From JAQUBU01 sp036677685 (lineage in GTDB: Bacteria; Bacillota; Syntrophomonadia; Syntrophomonadales; Syntrophomonadaceae), in contig JAVBWA010000049.1 in the NCBI GenBank assembly GCA_036677685.1, positions 25,851 to 89,850 on the forward strand: DNA of 64,000 bases. The letters run 5' to 3'. The translations under genes and the position numbers were made by a program. Shown one piece after another: positions 43,573 to 52,045 of the stretch; position 1 is the stretch's first letter; every line of letters begins with the position of its first letter. The notes under the pieces are model-generated. The model had not been told where the DNA came from, searched no databases, and saw only the letters and a program-made list of their open reading frames with translations.

Positions 43573-43995
43573 ATGAAAAAAAGCCTTGCTGATAGGATTG
43601 AACAATATATAAAAGTACTAATAGCCAGAAGTGAAGAAAATCAAATCATAATTCAAAGAATGGAACTGGCCGAGACTTTTTGTTGTGTACCTTCACAGGT
43701 AACCTATGTGATTGGGACCAGATTCACCGAAAAAACCGGCTACTATACCGAAAGTCGAAGAGGCGGTAAGGGATATATTCGTATTAGCCTGCTGGATGAT
43801 GAAGAGGCTGGCGATTTATGGCGAAACGATTTGTTCATTTTTATTGACAGTCTTTTGGATGCCAGGATCTTGAGTAAAAACGAAGGGGAAATGCTCAAGC
43901 ATTTGGTAATTCAGAGTACCAGACATATACCAGCCCAGCAAAAAAGGCAGTTTTATGAAGATTTTCAGCGCGCTCTGGATGAATTCACGAAATGA
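43573..43995 (+). CDS. ctsR: Transcriptional repressor CtsR
   Basis: CtsR represses heat-shock clp genes. The 140-residue protein begins MKKSLADRIEQYIKVLI at ATG 43573, behind AAAGGATG. It has the winged-helix domain with the beta-wing tetraglycine-type turn (ESRRGGKGYIRI, about residues 58-69) that senses heat. A conserved C-terminal domain binds McsB/ClpC-related signals. It is the first gene of ctsR-mcsA-mcsB-clpC and sits under its own operator. Confidence 0.95.
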   Translation: MKKSLADRIEQYIKVLIARSEENQIIIQRMELAETFCCVPSQVTYVIGTRFTEKTGYYTESRRGGKGYIRISLLDDEEAGDLWRNDLFIFIDSLLDARILSKNEGEMLKHLVIQSTRHIPAQQKRQFYEDFQRALDEFTK

Positions 43996-44127
43996 TGGGA
44001 GTGGGGACATAGCTCATAAGGAATGGGGACACCCCTCCTTTGGAGGAATGCCCTCTTGGCAGGGAATCTTTCCATTTAGGAATGTCACCAATATCTCATA
44101 TGTAAGGGTTTTAAGGAGGTTTGAGGA

Positions 44128-44637
44128 ATGTTTTGTCAGGAATGCAAGGAAAGGCCGGCAACGGTTCACCTAACCCAAATGTTTAACGGCAATAAGATTG
44201 AGACCCATTTGTGCGAGCAGTGTGCTGCTCAAAAAGGTGCGCTTATGTTTGATATTAACAATAAATTTTCCATCTCTAATTTGCTAGGTAGTTTCTTTAG
44301 CAACAACTACAATTTGCAGGAAATGATGCCCAGTTCCCAGTTAAAAAGTTGTCCGGGCTGTGGGATGAATTTTAATGATATTCGCCAAACCGGCAAACTT
44401 GGCTGTGCCAGGTGTTACACATCTTTCGAACAGGAAATGCAGGGCAGTCTAAGGAGAATACACGGAAACCGTCAGCATATAGGGAAAATACCCCGGCGGG
44501 GAGGAGAAAAGGTGCTGCTGAAGCGGCAGGTTGAAAAGCTGAAATTGGATTTGCAGCAGTCGGTAGCCAATGAAGAATATGAAAAAGCCGCACAAATACG
44601 AGATCAGATCAAAGAAATTGAAAAGAAGGCCATATAA
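44128..44637 (+). CDS. mcsA: McsA, activator of protein arginine kinase
   Basis: The 169-residue protein carries four CXXC-type zinc knuckles (CQECKERPA, CEQCAAQKG, CPGCGMNF, CARCYTSF) and a C-terminal UVR motif (EEYEKAAQIRDQIKEIEK). McsA binds and activates McsB and joins stress sensing to ClpC. AAGGAGGTTTGAGGA precedes the ATG. The TAA stop belongs to repeat copy P. Confidence 0.94.
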   Translation: MFCQECKERPATVHLTQMFNGNKIETHLCEQCAAQKGALMFDINNKFSISNLLGSFFSNNYNLQEMMPSSQLKSCPGCGMNFNDIRQTGKLGCARCYTSFEQEMQGSLRRIHGNRQHIGKIPRRGGEKVLLKRQVEKLKLDLQQSVANEEYEKAAQIRDQIKEIEKKAI

Positions 44638-44811
44638 AAAGATGCCCGCGCTTCATTAAGCGGGGGGCCTTTTAATAAAAAAGGCGGCGGGTTCTAATGC
44701 CCGCCTCGTTGCAGCGGTGTGATGCCCCCTACGGGGACCACTTATATTGATTCCCTTCGGGAATGATTAAATTGTGTTGAAACTGCTCCGCAGTTTCTTC
44801 CAATACTTAAA
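44633..44811 (+). repeat. R1 repeat copy P (long form)
   Basis: It lies between mcsA and mcsB inside the stress operon. The head is degenerate (TATAAAAAGATG), hairpins 1 and 2 are clear, the closing arm is CCGCCTCGTTGCAGCGG, and the extra module (CCCCTACGGGG, ATTCCCTTCGGGAAT) and canonical tail hairpin are present. The mcsB Shine-Dalgarno starts right after the final TTAAA. Confidence 0.93.
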
Positions 44812-44823
44812 GGGGTGGTGAAA

Positions 44824-45903
44824 ATGAGTCTCAACCAATTGTTAAACAGCAATCATGTGCATTGGATGGATGCCCAGGGGGTACGGGAGTCGGATATAGT
44901 TATCAGCAGTCGGGTGCGCTTAGCCAGGAATCTGGACAAAGTACCCTTCCCCCACCTGCTTAACGACGAATCAGGTGAAAAATTTTGGAAAGCTATTGAC
45001 GCAGCCATTACCCAAAGCAGCTACGAAGAATTGAAGAATATGGATTGGCTGGCTTTTGATCAGTTGGGAGATTTGGAACGGCAGATACTGGTGGAAAAGC
45101 ATTTAATAAGCCCCAACCACGCAGGCAACAGTGACAGTTACCGGGGTTTGCTGGTAAATAGAGACGGTTCGCTGGCCATTATGATTAATGAAGAAGACCA
45201 TTTACGCATTCAGTGTCTGCTGCCCGGTTTGCAGCTCGAAGAGTGTTTTAAGCAAGTTATAAAGGTGGATGATGCCTTTGAAGAAACTCTTGATTTTGCC
45301 TTTGATGACAGCATAGGTTATTTAACCTCCTGTCCCACCAATGTCGGAACCGGATTGCGCGCCTCGGTGATGCTGCATCTGCCGGCCTTAAGTATCAGTG
45401 GGCAGGCAGCGTATATCTTCCAGAATATCAGTCAATTGGGAATGACCGTCCGGGGGTTGTATGGTGAAGGAACCGAAGCATTGGGCAACTTCTTTCAACT
45501 GTCCAACCAGGTTACTTTGGGTCAAACTGAAGAAGATATTAACAGCAGTCTTGTGGCTATCACAGAACAGATTGTGGAGCAGGAAAGGCTGCTGCGCGCC
45601 AAGTTGAGCAATGAACTGAAATACAAGCTTGAAGACAGAGTCGGTCGGGCTTTTGGCATACTTACCAATGCCCGCTTGATTACTTCCAATGAAGCTCTGG
45701 GACTGCTTTCCGATGTTCGCCTGGGTGCTGACCTGAATATCATACCGGGTATTAAAATAGATGGGCTTAATGAATTGGTGGTGGCGATAAGACCCGCCCA
45801 TCTGCAAAAAAAGGCGGGCCGGGCAATGGATGCCATCCAGCGTGATGTGGAAAGGGCGGCAGTGATTAAAGAGAAACTTACGACAGACAAGGAGGTCATA
45901 TAA
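44824..45903 (+). CDS. mcsB: Protein arginine kinase McsB
   Basis: McsB phosphorylates arginine residues on proteins, marking them for ClpCP degradation. The 359-residue protein has the phosphagen-kinase-like catalytic domain: ISSRVRLARNLDKVPFPH, LTSCPTNVGTGLRASVMLHLP (outline) and VRGLYGEGTEALGNF. The start is ATG 44824, seven bases after AGGGGTGG; an in-frame GTG at 44815 lies inside that site. Confidence 0.95.
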   Translation: MSLNQLLNSNHVHWMDAQGVRESDIVISSRVRLARNLDKVPFPHLLNDESGEKFWKAIDAAITQSSYEELKNMDWLAFDQLGDLERQILVEKHLISPNHAGNSDSYRGLLVNRDGSLAIMINEEDHLRIQCLLPGLQLEECFKQVIKVDDAFEETLDFAFDDSIGYLTSCPTNVGTGLRASVMLHLPALSISGQAAYIFQNISQLGMTVRGLYGEGTEALGNFFQLSNQVTLGQTEEDINSSLVAITEQIVEQERLLRAKLSNELKYKLEDRVGRAFGILTNARLITSNEALGLLSDVRLGADLNIIPGIKIDGLNELVVAIRPAHLQKKAGRAMDAIQRDVERAAVIKEKLTTDKEVI

Positions 45904-48384
45904 ATGTTTCGGAGATTTACGCAGAGAGCGCGAAATGCGGTTATTCACGGTCAAGAAGAAGCCCGGCAGTTAAACCACGCGGCGATTGGAACCGAGCATA
46001 TTCTCCTGGGATTGCTGCGGGAAGGTGAAGGAGTGGGGGCTAGAGCCCTGCTAAACCTAGGAATAGATTTGGAAAAGGTGCGGGAAGAAGTAAATAAAGT
46101 AATAGGCAGGAATAATGGAACCGAGGAAAAAGCCGCCGGGGACCTGCCGGTAACCCCAAGGGCCAAAAAAGTCTTTAACCTGGCTTTTGATGAAGCCCGC
46201 TTGCAGGGAGTGAATTATGTAGGAACGGAACACCTGCTTCTGGCAATCCTGCGTGAGGAAGAAGGAGTAGCCGGTCAAGTGCTGGCTTCAATGGGAATTA
46301 AAATGGATGACATTCGGGAACAGGTAATGATTTTACTGGGCAGTGATTCATCCACGAACGCCAACAATTCTTACCCCGAGGCGGGCGGCAACCAAGCTCC
46401 GCCACCCCAGGCCAAGAAAAAAGCGCGGAGTAAAACCGCGACATTGGATGCTTTCAGCCGCGATTTAACACAGGATGCCGCTGAAGGGCGATTGGACCCG
46501 GTTATTGGCCGGAGCATGGAAATTGAAAGAGTAATCCAAATTCTATCGCGGCGCACCAAAAACAATCCGGTTTTAATAGGTGATCCGGGAGTGGGTAAAA
46601 CCGCGATTATTGAGGGATTGGCTCAGAGAATAACCGACAATCAGATCCCCGAAATACTGTCCAACAAACGGGTGGTGGCTTTGGACCTTTCCGCCATGGT
46701 AGCCGGAACCAAATATCGCGGTGAATTCGAAGAAAGGCTGACCAAGATTGTTAATGAAATCAAGTCGTCCCGGGATGTTATTATCTTTATCGATGAATTG
46801 CATACTATCGTTGGCGCCGGTGCTGCCGAAGGGGCTATAGACGCAGCCAACATTTTAAAGCCCTCCCTGGCCAGGGGAGAATTTCAGTGCATTGGTGCTA
46901 CTACGCTAAATGAGTATCGCAAACACATTGAAAAGGATGCTGCCCTGGAAAGGCGTTTTCAACCAATAATTGTAGATGAACCCAGTGTGGAGGAAAGTAT
47001 CGAAATACTAAAAGGTTTGCGTGATCGCTATGAAGCCCATCACGGCGTTAAAATCAGTGATGAAGCCATTGAGGCCGCTGCCAAGCTTTCTGCCCGTTAT
47101 ATCAGCGACCGTTTTCTTCCGGACAAAGCGATTGATTTGATCGATGAAGCTTCTTCCAAGGTTAGACTGAGCAATTATATTGTTCCCGATGGGCTTAAAA
47201 CCAAGGAATCACGTCTACTTGAAGTAATTAAGGAAAAGGAAGAGGCGATAAATGCCCAGGAATACGAAAAAGCTGCCCATCTGCGGGACGAGGAGCAAAA
47301 ACTCAAGGATGAGATTGAAAATGAACGCAAAGATTGGGCGAGTCAGCGGAGTCTATATATTGGATCAGTAGAAGAAGAGGAAATAGCCAGCATAGTTTCC
47401 AGCTGGACAGGAATTCCGGTAAGCAAGCTGGCCGCTGCCGAAAGCGAAAAATTGGTGCATCTTGAAGACCTGCTGCACCAGCGGGTAGTAGGACAGGAAG
47501 AAGCGGTCAGATCGGTAGCCCGGGCGGTGCGCCGGGCCCGTGCCGGTTTAAAAAACCCCAAACGTCCTATTGGGTCTTTTGTATTCCTGGGGCCCACCGG
47601 GGTAGGAAAAACCGAACTGGCCCGCAGCCTTGCCGAAGCAATGTTTGGCAGTGAAGATACGGTTATTCGCCTGGATATGTCCGAGTATATGGAAAAACAT
47701 GCGGTGGCGCGGATGATTGGCTCCCCGCCCGGTTATGTCGGTTATGATGAAGGAGGACAGCTTACCGAGAAAGTGCGGAGAAAGCCCTATTCGGTAATCC
47801 TCCTGGATGAAATAGAAAAGGCCCATCCGGATGTATTCAATATTTTACTGCAAGTGATGGAAGATGGCCGATTAACCGATGGACAGGGAAGAACCGTTGA
47901 TTTTCGCAATACCGTAATCATTATGACTTCCAATGTCGGTGCCGAATCCATAAAGAACAGCCGTAAAGTCGGATTTTCCAGTGCGGTTGATGAAGCGGAA
48001 AACTATAACCAGATGAAGGACCGGGTTATGGAGCAAATGAAGCATACCTTCAAACCCGAATTCATGAACCGCATAGATGAAATAATCGTCTTCCAGAGCC
48101 TTAAGGAAGGTGAACTCCGGGAAATCGTAGAATTACTGCTGGTAGATCTTAAACGGAGAATTATGGAAAATGGCTTTGACCTGGAGATTAGTGAAAAGGC
48201 CAAGGAAATCATTATGAAAGAGGGTTATAACCCGGCATACGGCGCCCGGCCTATCAAACGGGCCATTCAAAAACTCTTGGAAGATACGGTTTCCGAGGAG
48301 ATACTCAAAAACAGTATTAAGCCCGGAGACAAGATATTGGTTGATGCCCAGGAGGATAAGATCGTGGTTCAAAAGTCCCAATAA
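45904..48384 (+). CDS. clpC: ATP-dependent Clp protease ATP-binding subunit ClpC
   Basis: The 826-residue AAA+ unfoldase has the double ClpN repeat (residues 1-145), AAA-1 with Walker A GDPGVGKTAIIEGL (near 220), a UVR motif (EYEKAAHLRDEEQ) in the middle domain, and AAA-2 with GPTGVGKTELARSL (near 560). It feeds ClpP and recognises McsB-phosphorylated proteins. It starts one base after mcsB, so the two are translationally coupled. Confidence 0.97.
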   Translation: MFRRFTQRARNAVIHGQEEARQLNHAAIGTEHILLGLLREGEGVGARALLNLGIDLEKVREEVNKVIGRNNGTEEKAAGDLPVTPRAKKVFNLAFDEARLQGVNYVGTEHLLLAILREEEGVAGQVLASMGIKMDDIREQVMILLGSDSSTNANNSYPEAGGNQAPPPQAKKKARSKTATLDAFSRDLTQDAAEGRLDPVIGRSMEIERVIQILSRRTKNNPVLIGDPGVGKTAIIEGLAQRITDNQIPEILSNKRVVALDLSAMVAGTKYRGEFEERLTKIVNEIKSSRDVIIFIDELHTIVGAGAAEGAIDAANILKPSLARGEFQCIGATTLNEYRKHIEKDAALERRFQPIIVDEPSVEESIEILKGLRDRYEAHHGVKISDEAIEAAAKLSARYISDRFLPDKAIDLIDEASSKVRLSNYIVPDGLKTKESRLLEVIKEKEEAINAQEYEKAAHLRDEEQKLKDEIENERKDWASQRSLYIGSVEEEEIASIVSSWTGIPVSKLAAAESEKLVHLEDLLHQRVVGQEEAVRSVARAVRRARAGLKNPKRPIGSFVFLGPTGVGKTELARSLAEAMFGSEDTVIRLDMSEYMEKHAVARMIGSPPGYVGYDEGGQLTEKVRRKPYSVILLDEIEKAHPDVFNILLQVMEDGRLTDGQGRTVDFRNTVIIMTSNVGAESIKNSRKVGFSSAVDEAENYNQMKDRVMEQMKHTFKPEFMNRIDEIIVFQSLKEGELREIVELLLVDLKRRIMENGFDLEISEKAKEIIMKEGYNPAYGARPIKRAIQKLLEDTVSEEILKNSIKPGDKILVDAQEDKIVVQKSQ

Positions 48385-48413
48385 AAAATGGTAATTTATA
48401 GCCGGAATTACAC

Positions 48414-48442
48414 TTAGACAAGGCTGGGAATTGGTATATAAT
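48414..48442 (+). promoter_or_regulatory. SigA-type promoter before radA
   Basis: TTAGAC (48414-48419) and TATAAT (48437-48442) with a 17-base spacer, 20 bases before the radA start. It would let radA-disA be expressed apart from CtsR control. Confidence 0.65.
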
Positions 48443-48461
48443 TATTTTAAGGTGACATTAA

Positions 48462-49817
48462 ATGGTTAGAAATACAAATAAATTTGTCTGCAGCGCATGC
48501 GGCTATGAGACAGCTAAATGGTTGGGAAAATGCCCCGGTTGTTCAGCCTGGAGCACTCTAATAGAAGAAAGCGTTGATAAAAGAAGTTCTAGTCCCAAAC
48601 CCCGAACTGTTGCGGCAGTGCCGCTAAACTCCCTGGTCGATCATGAGATCCGCCGCTTCAGCACTGGGATGGGAGAATTGGACAGGGTTCTGGGGGGCGG
48701 CATAGTCCCGGGTTCTCTTATTTTGCTGGGGGGTGATCCGGGAATCGGCAAATCGACTTTGCTTTTACAAGTAGCTGATTTTTTAGCCGGGAATGAGCAA
48801 AGAGTCCTCTATTTATCGGGTGAAGAATCTTTAAAACAAATTAAGCTGCGCTCCCTGCGTTTGGGAATCACAAGTGCAGAAATATATTTATTGAACGAAC
48901 AGGATATTGACTTGCTACCAGGATATATCGAAGATCTAGATCCTGACTTGCTAATCATAGACTCCATTCAAAGTGTTTTCTCCAAGAATTTATCATCGAT
49001 TCCGGGCAGTGTTTCCCAGCTTCGGGAGTGCACCGCCCGGATCATGGATATCGCCAAAAAACTGGAAAAGGCGGTTATTATGGTTGGCCATGTGACCAAG
49101 GAAGGAGCCCTGGCCGGGCCCAAAGTGCTGGAACACATGGTTGACGTAGTTGTATACTTTGAAGGTGAGAAAAACTTTTCATTCCGAATTCTGAGAGGGG
49201 TTAAAAACCGCTTTGGTCCTACTGACGAAATAGGGTTGCTGGAAATGAGCGGGCATGGTCTGGTGGAAGTTGTAGATCCATCTTATATATTTTTAAGCAG
49301 CCATCAAGAAGATACCAACGGCACAGCTATAGTTGCCAGCTTTGAAGGTAGTCGAACCCTATTGGTGGAAATCCAAGCCCTGGTCTCCCCAGCCGGCTCC
49401 GGTTATGCCAAACGAATGGCCTCGGGCATCGACCAGAACCGCCTGGCTTTGATTATTGCCGTACTGGAGAAGACGCGCGGCTATAATCTGGCTTTGCATG
49501 ATGTGTATCTCAAGATTACCGGCGGGATGTTCTTAAAAGATCCCTCGGTGGACCTGGGTATTGCAGCCGCCATTATATCAAGTTATTTGGAAACACCTTT
49601 GCCGAGAGATACTGTATTTAGCGGTGAATTAAGCCTCTCCGGGCAAATAAGAGCCATACCTTTTCTGGATTTACGGCTCAAGGAAATCGAAAAAATGGGT
49701 TACCAGAAAGTAGTAATTCCAGCTGGTACTGAAAAATCGGGTACTTATCCCAGCACTCTGAAACTAATTGAGATTAATACCATAGATGATTTAATTGCTG
49801 CAGTAATGGAGGGATGA
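48462..49817 (+). CDS. radA: DNA repair protein RadA
   Basis: RadA is a RecA-like ATPase that promotes branch migration in recombination. The 451-residue protein has the N-terminal zinc finger (CSACGYETAKWLGKCPGC), Walker A GGDPGIGKSTLLLQ, the RadA-specific KNRFG motif, and a C-terminal Lon-protease-like domain (KITGGMFLKDPSVDLGIAAA). The stop overlaps the disA start (ATGA). Confidence 0.96.
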   Translation: MVRNTNKFVCSACGYETAKWLGKCPGCSAWSTLIEESVDKRSSSPKPRTVAAVPLNSLVDHEIRRFSTGMGELDRVLGGGIVPGSLILLGGDPGIGKSTLLLQVADFLAGNEQRVLYLSGEESLKQIKLRSLRLGITSAEIYLLNEQDIDLLPGYIEDLDPDLLIIDSIQSVFSKNLSSIPGSVSQLRECTARIMDIAKKLEKAVIMVGHVTKEGALAGPKVLEHMVDVVVYFEGEKNFSFRILRGVKNRFGPTDEIGLLEMSGHGLVEVVDPSYIFLSSHQEDTNGTAIVASFEGSRTLLVEIQALVSPAGSGYAKRMASGIDQNRLALIIAVLEKTRGYNLALHDVYLKITGGMFLKDPSVDLGIAAAIISSYLETPLPRDTVFSGELSLSGQIRAIPFLDLRLKEIEKMGYQKVVIPAGTEKSGTYPSTLKLIEINTIDDLIAAVMEG

Positions 49818-50893
49818 TCCGGGTGGAAGAGATTTATAACGGCAATTTTAAAGGGTACTTGCAAATGTTGGCTCCAGGAACCGTATTCAGGTTGGGCATT
49901 GAAAACGTGCTGCATGCCGATACTGGGGGGTTGATTGTGGTCGGGGATAATCCTGAACTGATGGGTTTGGTAAGTGGAGGATTCCAGATTGACTGCGAAT
50001 TCACACCATCCCGGCTTTATGAACTGGCCAAGATGGATGGCGCGATTATCACCAACAGTGATGCTTCCCGGATAGTGGTGGCCAATGCGCAAATGGACCC
50101 GGACCCTTCAATTCATTCAAATGAAACCGGGATTCGTCATCGTACTGCCGAAAGATTGGCGAGGCAAACCGGCCAACTGGTAGTTGCCATATCCCAGCGC
50201 CGCAAAGTGGTAACCCTGTATCAGGGAAATATCGTGTTTCGCCTGCGGGATCTGGCATCCATTCTGGTCAAAGCCAATCAAGCCTTGCAGACCCTGGAAA
50301 AATACCGTAATGTGCTGCTGCGGGAGCTTCAGCGCCTGGGCGGGCTGGAATTCGAAGATATGGTTACCGTCTCCGAAGTCTGTAAAGTCATTCGGCGCAG
50401 TCTTAAAGTGCTCAACATAGCGGCTGAGATAGAATACTATATTGTTGAGCTGGGCACCGAAGGGCGGCTGGTCAAAATGCAACTGGATGAAATGATTGCC
50501 AGTGTTGAAGAAGAAGCCTTGTTTATTATCCAGGATTATTCCAACACCTTGGAAAAAACACCCCAGGAATTAATGAACAGCATGAGAAAAGCCTTTGAGG
50601 AAGATATTTCTGATGCTGTATTCATAGCCAGGATTCTTTCACTGGGGACTAGCAGCAGTCATTTGGATCAACAGATATCTTCGCGTGGTTACCGTATGTT
50701 GCATAAACTGCCCCGTATTCCCATATCAATCATCGAAAATCTGGTAAGCCGTTTTGGCCTCTTAGGGCACATTTTACGCGCCAGCATAGAAGAACTGGAT
50801 GATGTAGAAGGCATCGGCGAAGTAAGAGCACGCTCCATAAAGATAGGATTAAAACGGATGCAGGAGCAGCTGCTTCTGGAATATATGCTTTAG
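49814..50893 (+). CDS. disA: Diadenylate cyclase DisA
   Basis: DisA makes cyclic di-AMP from two ATP and scans DNA for damage, especially before sporulation. The 359-residue protein has the DAC catalytic motifs DGA (near 75) and RHRTAERLA (near 107-115), a helical linker, and a C-terminal helix-hairpin-helix DNA-binding domain (LDDVEGIGEVRARSIKIGL). It is coupled to radA by a 4-base overlap. Confidence 0.96.
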   Translation: MIRVEEIYNGNFKGYLQMLAPGTVFRLGIENVLHADTGGLIVVGDNPELMGLVSGGFQIDCEFTPSRLYELAKMDGAIITNSDASRIVVANAQMDPDPSIHSNETGIRHRTAERLARQTGQLVVAISQRRKVVTLYQGNIVFRLRDLASILVKANQALQTLEKYRNVLLRELQRLGGLEFEDMVTVSEVCKVIRRSLKVLNIAAEIEYYIVELGTEGRLVKMQLDEMIASVEEEALFIIQDYSNTLEKTPQELMNSMRKAFEEDISDAVFIARILSLGTSSSHLDQQISSRGYRMLHKLPRIPISIIENLVSRFGLLGHILRASIEELDDVEGIGEVRARSIKIGLKRMQEQLLLEYML

Positions 50894-50981
50894 GAAATTT
50901 TGAATTAATCTTAAGGTATCAGATTTGAAAAAGGAAGAAGAAAAATTTTGACGTCAGAATCAATAAATCCTTCAAATTAGA

Positions 50982-51152
50982 AGACCGAGCAAAAAGAGCA
51001 CTCTCCGGGTATCACCTATGTTCGTTTTCACTCACAAATAAGGATATGAAGAGCAAGGCTTTCAAAAAGCCCGTGATTGAGGCGTACATGAGGTGCGTTG
51101 AATGAACGGGCTTTTTGAATAACGCAGCTATTCACTTTTTTTGACGGTCTGA
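50982..51152 (+). mobile_element. R2 MITE-like element, copy 3
   Basis: It shares the core of copies 1 and 2 (AAGAGCAAGGCTTTC, CCCGTGATTGAGGCGTACAT, GAACGGGCTTTTTGAATAAC, GCAGCTATTC). The outer inverted repeat is eroded (AGACCGAGCAAAAAG against TTTTTTTGACGGTCT). It fills most of the gap after disA. Confidence 0.8.
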
Positions 51153-51167
51153 GATAATTATGGGCAT

Positions 51168-51196
51168 AAAAAAAACCGCTTAGCAGCGGTTTTTTG
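51168..51196 (-). terminator. Bidirectional terminator between disA and the minus-strand gene
   Basis: AACCGCT-TAGC-AGCGGTT is flanked by A8 on one side and T6 on the other, so it can work for both converging transcripts. Confidence 0.8.
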
Positions 51197-51205
51197 CGGC
51201 TATGC

Positions 51206-51604
51206 TCAAGTCATATTAAAGATGCCCAAAGTGGAAGCTTTTTTGTATTCCTTGATGAAAACATCATAAAGACTAATATCCAGGGTATTGCACAGGGCTG
51301 CGGTATAAAAAAGAAGTTTTCCCATCTCGGTTAACACAATCTCTTCGCAACTTGAGCAAAGTTTGCCATGTAAATGATTATCAAGATAATTACGCAAGTC
51401 CTCAAAGTTGTTGATATGGTCTGAAAACTGAAGTTTTTCAGCTTGAATGGATAAACAACCGCAATCTGTGACTGATTTGGTAACCGAACGATTAACCCGA
51501 CTGGTGGCTTCGGAAAGCTTGGAGAGGATATCTAAGATGCTGCGATGCCTTATTAAAAGGTCGCCAACAACATTTTGGAACTCATCACAAATCAAGTCCT
51601 TCAT
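51206..51604 (-). CDS. Conserved small protein with Cys pairs and a MazG-like C-terminal helix
   Basis: The 132-residue protein starts at ATG 51604 behind an AAAAAGGGGGG stretch. The frame is open further upstream through repeat copy Q, but that segment is repeat sequence. The first half is a coiled helix with CGCLS; the second has CSSCEE followed by EMGKLLFYTAALCNTLDISL, which resembles the acidic helix of MazG-like proteins. I believe similar proteins accompany disA in other Peptococcaceae-like genomes but cannot verify this. Function is unknown. Confidence 0.65.
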   Translation of the reverse strand: MKDLICDEFQNVVGDLLIRHRSILDILSKLSEATSRVNRSVTKSVTDCGCLSIQAEKLQFSDHINNFEDLRNYLDNHLHGKLCSSCEEIVLTEMGKLLFYTAALCNTLDISLYDVFIKEYKKASTLGIFNMT

Positions 51605-51634
51605 AAAAAGACTTGCCCCCCTTTTTATGTGATT

Positions 51635-51771
51635 TTTAAACACCGAAAGAAACTGCGGAGCTGTTTCAACACACTGCTGCAACGAGGCGGGGGATTAGAA
51701 ACCGCCGCCTGTTTTGTTAATAGGAACCCCACCGCTTAAAGAAGCGAGAGACATCTTTTTACCTCGTTATA
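51635..51771 (-). repeat. R1 repeat copy Q
   Basis: Full-length, minus strand: head TATAACGAGGTAAAAAGATG, hairpin 1 (CGCTTCTTTAAGCGG), hairpin 2, closing arm CCGCCTCGTTGCAGCAG, tail hairpin slightly mismatched (GAAACAGCTCCGCAGTTTC) and end GGTGTTTAAA. It lies six bases after a minus-strand stop codon and just upstream of the 51604 gene. Confidence 0.92.
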
Positions 51772-51774
51772 AAA

Positions 51775-52044
51775 TTATAGACCTTGCTTATATCCTTTGT
51801 CAATAAAGCAGGATAGGGTGTTCTTGACAAGTATAAATAACTGGTAAATTGTAACATGCGGAGAGTCGGCATTATTATTAATCAGAATCCCAAGCTTTTC
51901 AAGGATTAATAAAGGCAGAAAATAGTGTGGGCAACTACAGGAAATTTGATGATGGCAAGTTTGGGAAATACTGATAACTATATTCTCATATATGGTATAA
52001 TTATCCTCCTTTTGCAGAACACTATCTGTATATGGAGGTGACAA
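51775..52044 (-). CDS. Possible hypothetical protein, doubtful
   Basis: An 89-codon minus-strand frame ends in a TAA six bases before the head of repeat copy Q, the usual R1-gene arrangement. A good Shine-Dalgarno (AAAAGGAGG) lies inside the frame with no ATG/GTG/TTG at normal distance; the codon in register is ATA. The C-terminal part (LLILEKLGILI, LVKNTLSCFIDKGYKQGL) looks protein-like. It may be a real small gene or chance. Confidence 0.25.
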   Translation of the reverse strand: MSPPYTDSVLQKEDNYTIYENIVISISQTCHHQISCSCPHYFLPLLILEKLGILINNNADSPHVTIYQLFILVKNTLSCFIDKGYKQGL

Positions 52045-52045
52045 C

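Noticed and set aside
45388..45954. A 188-codon minus-strand ORF across mcsB/clpC
   Set aside because: It overlaps two well-supported genes and has no recognisable protein features.
51605..51682. N-terminal extension of the minus-strand Cys-rich protein
   Set aside because: It would be translated from repeat copy Q; ATG 51604 has an upstream G-rich ribosome-binding site.
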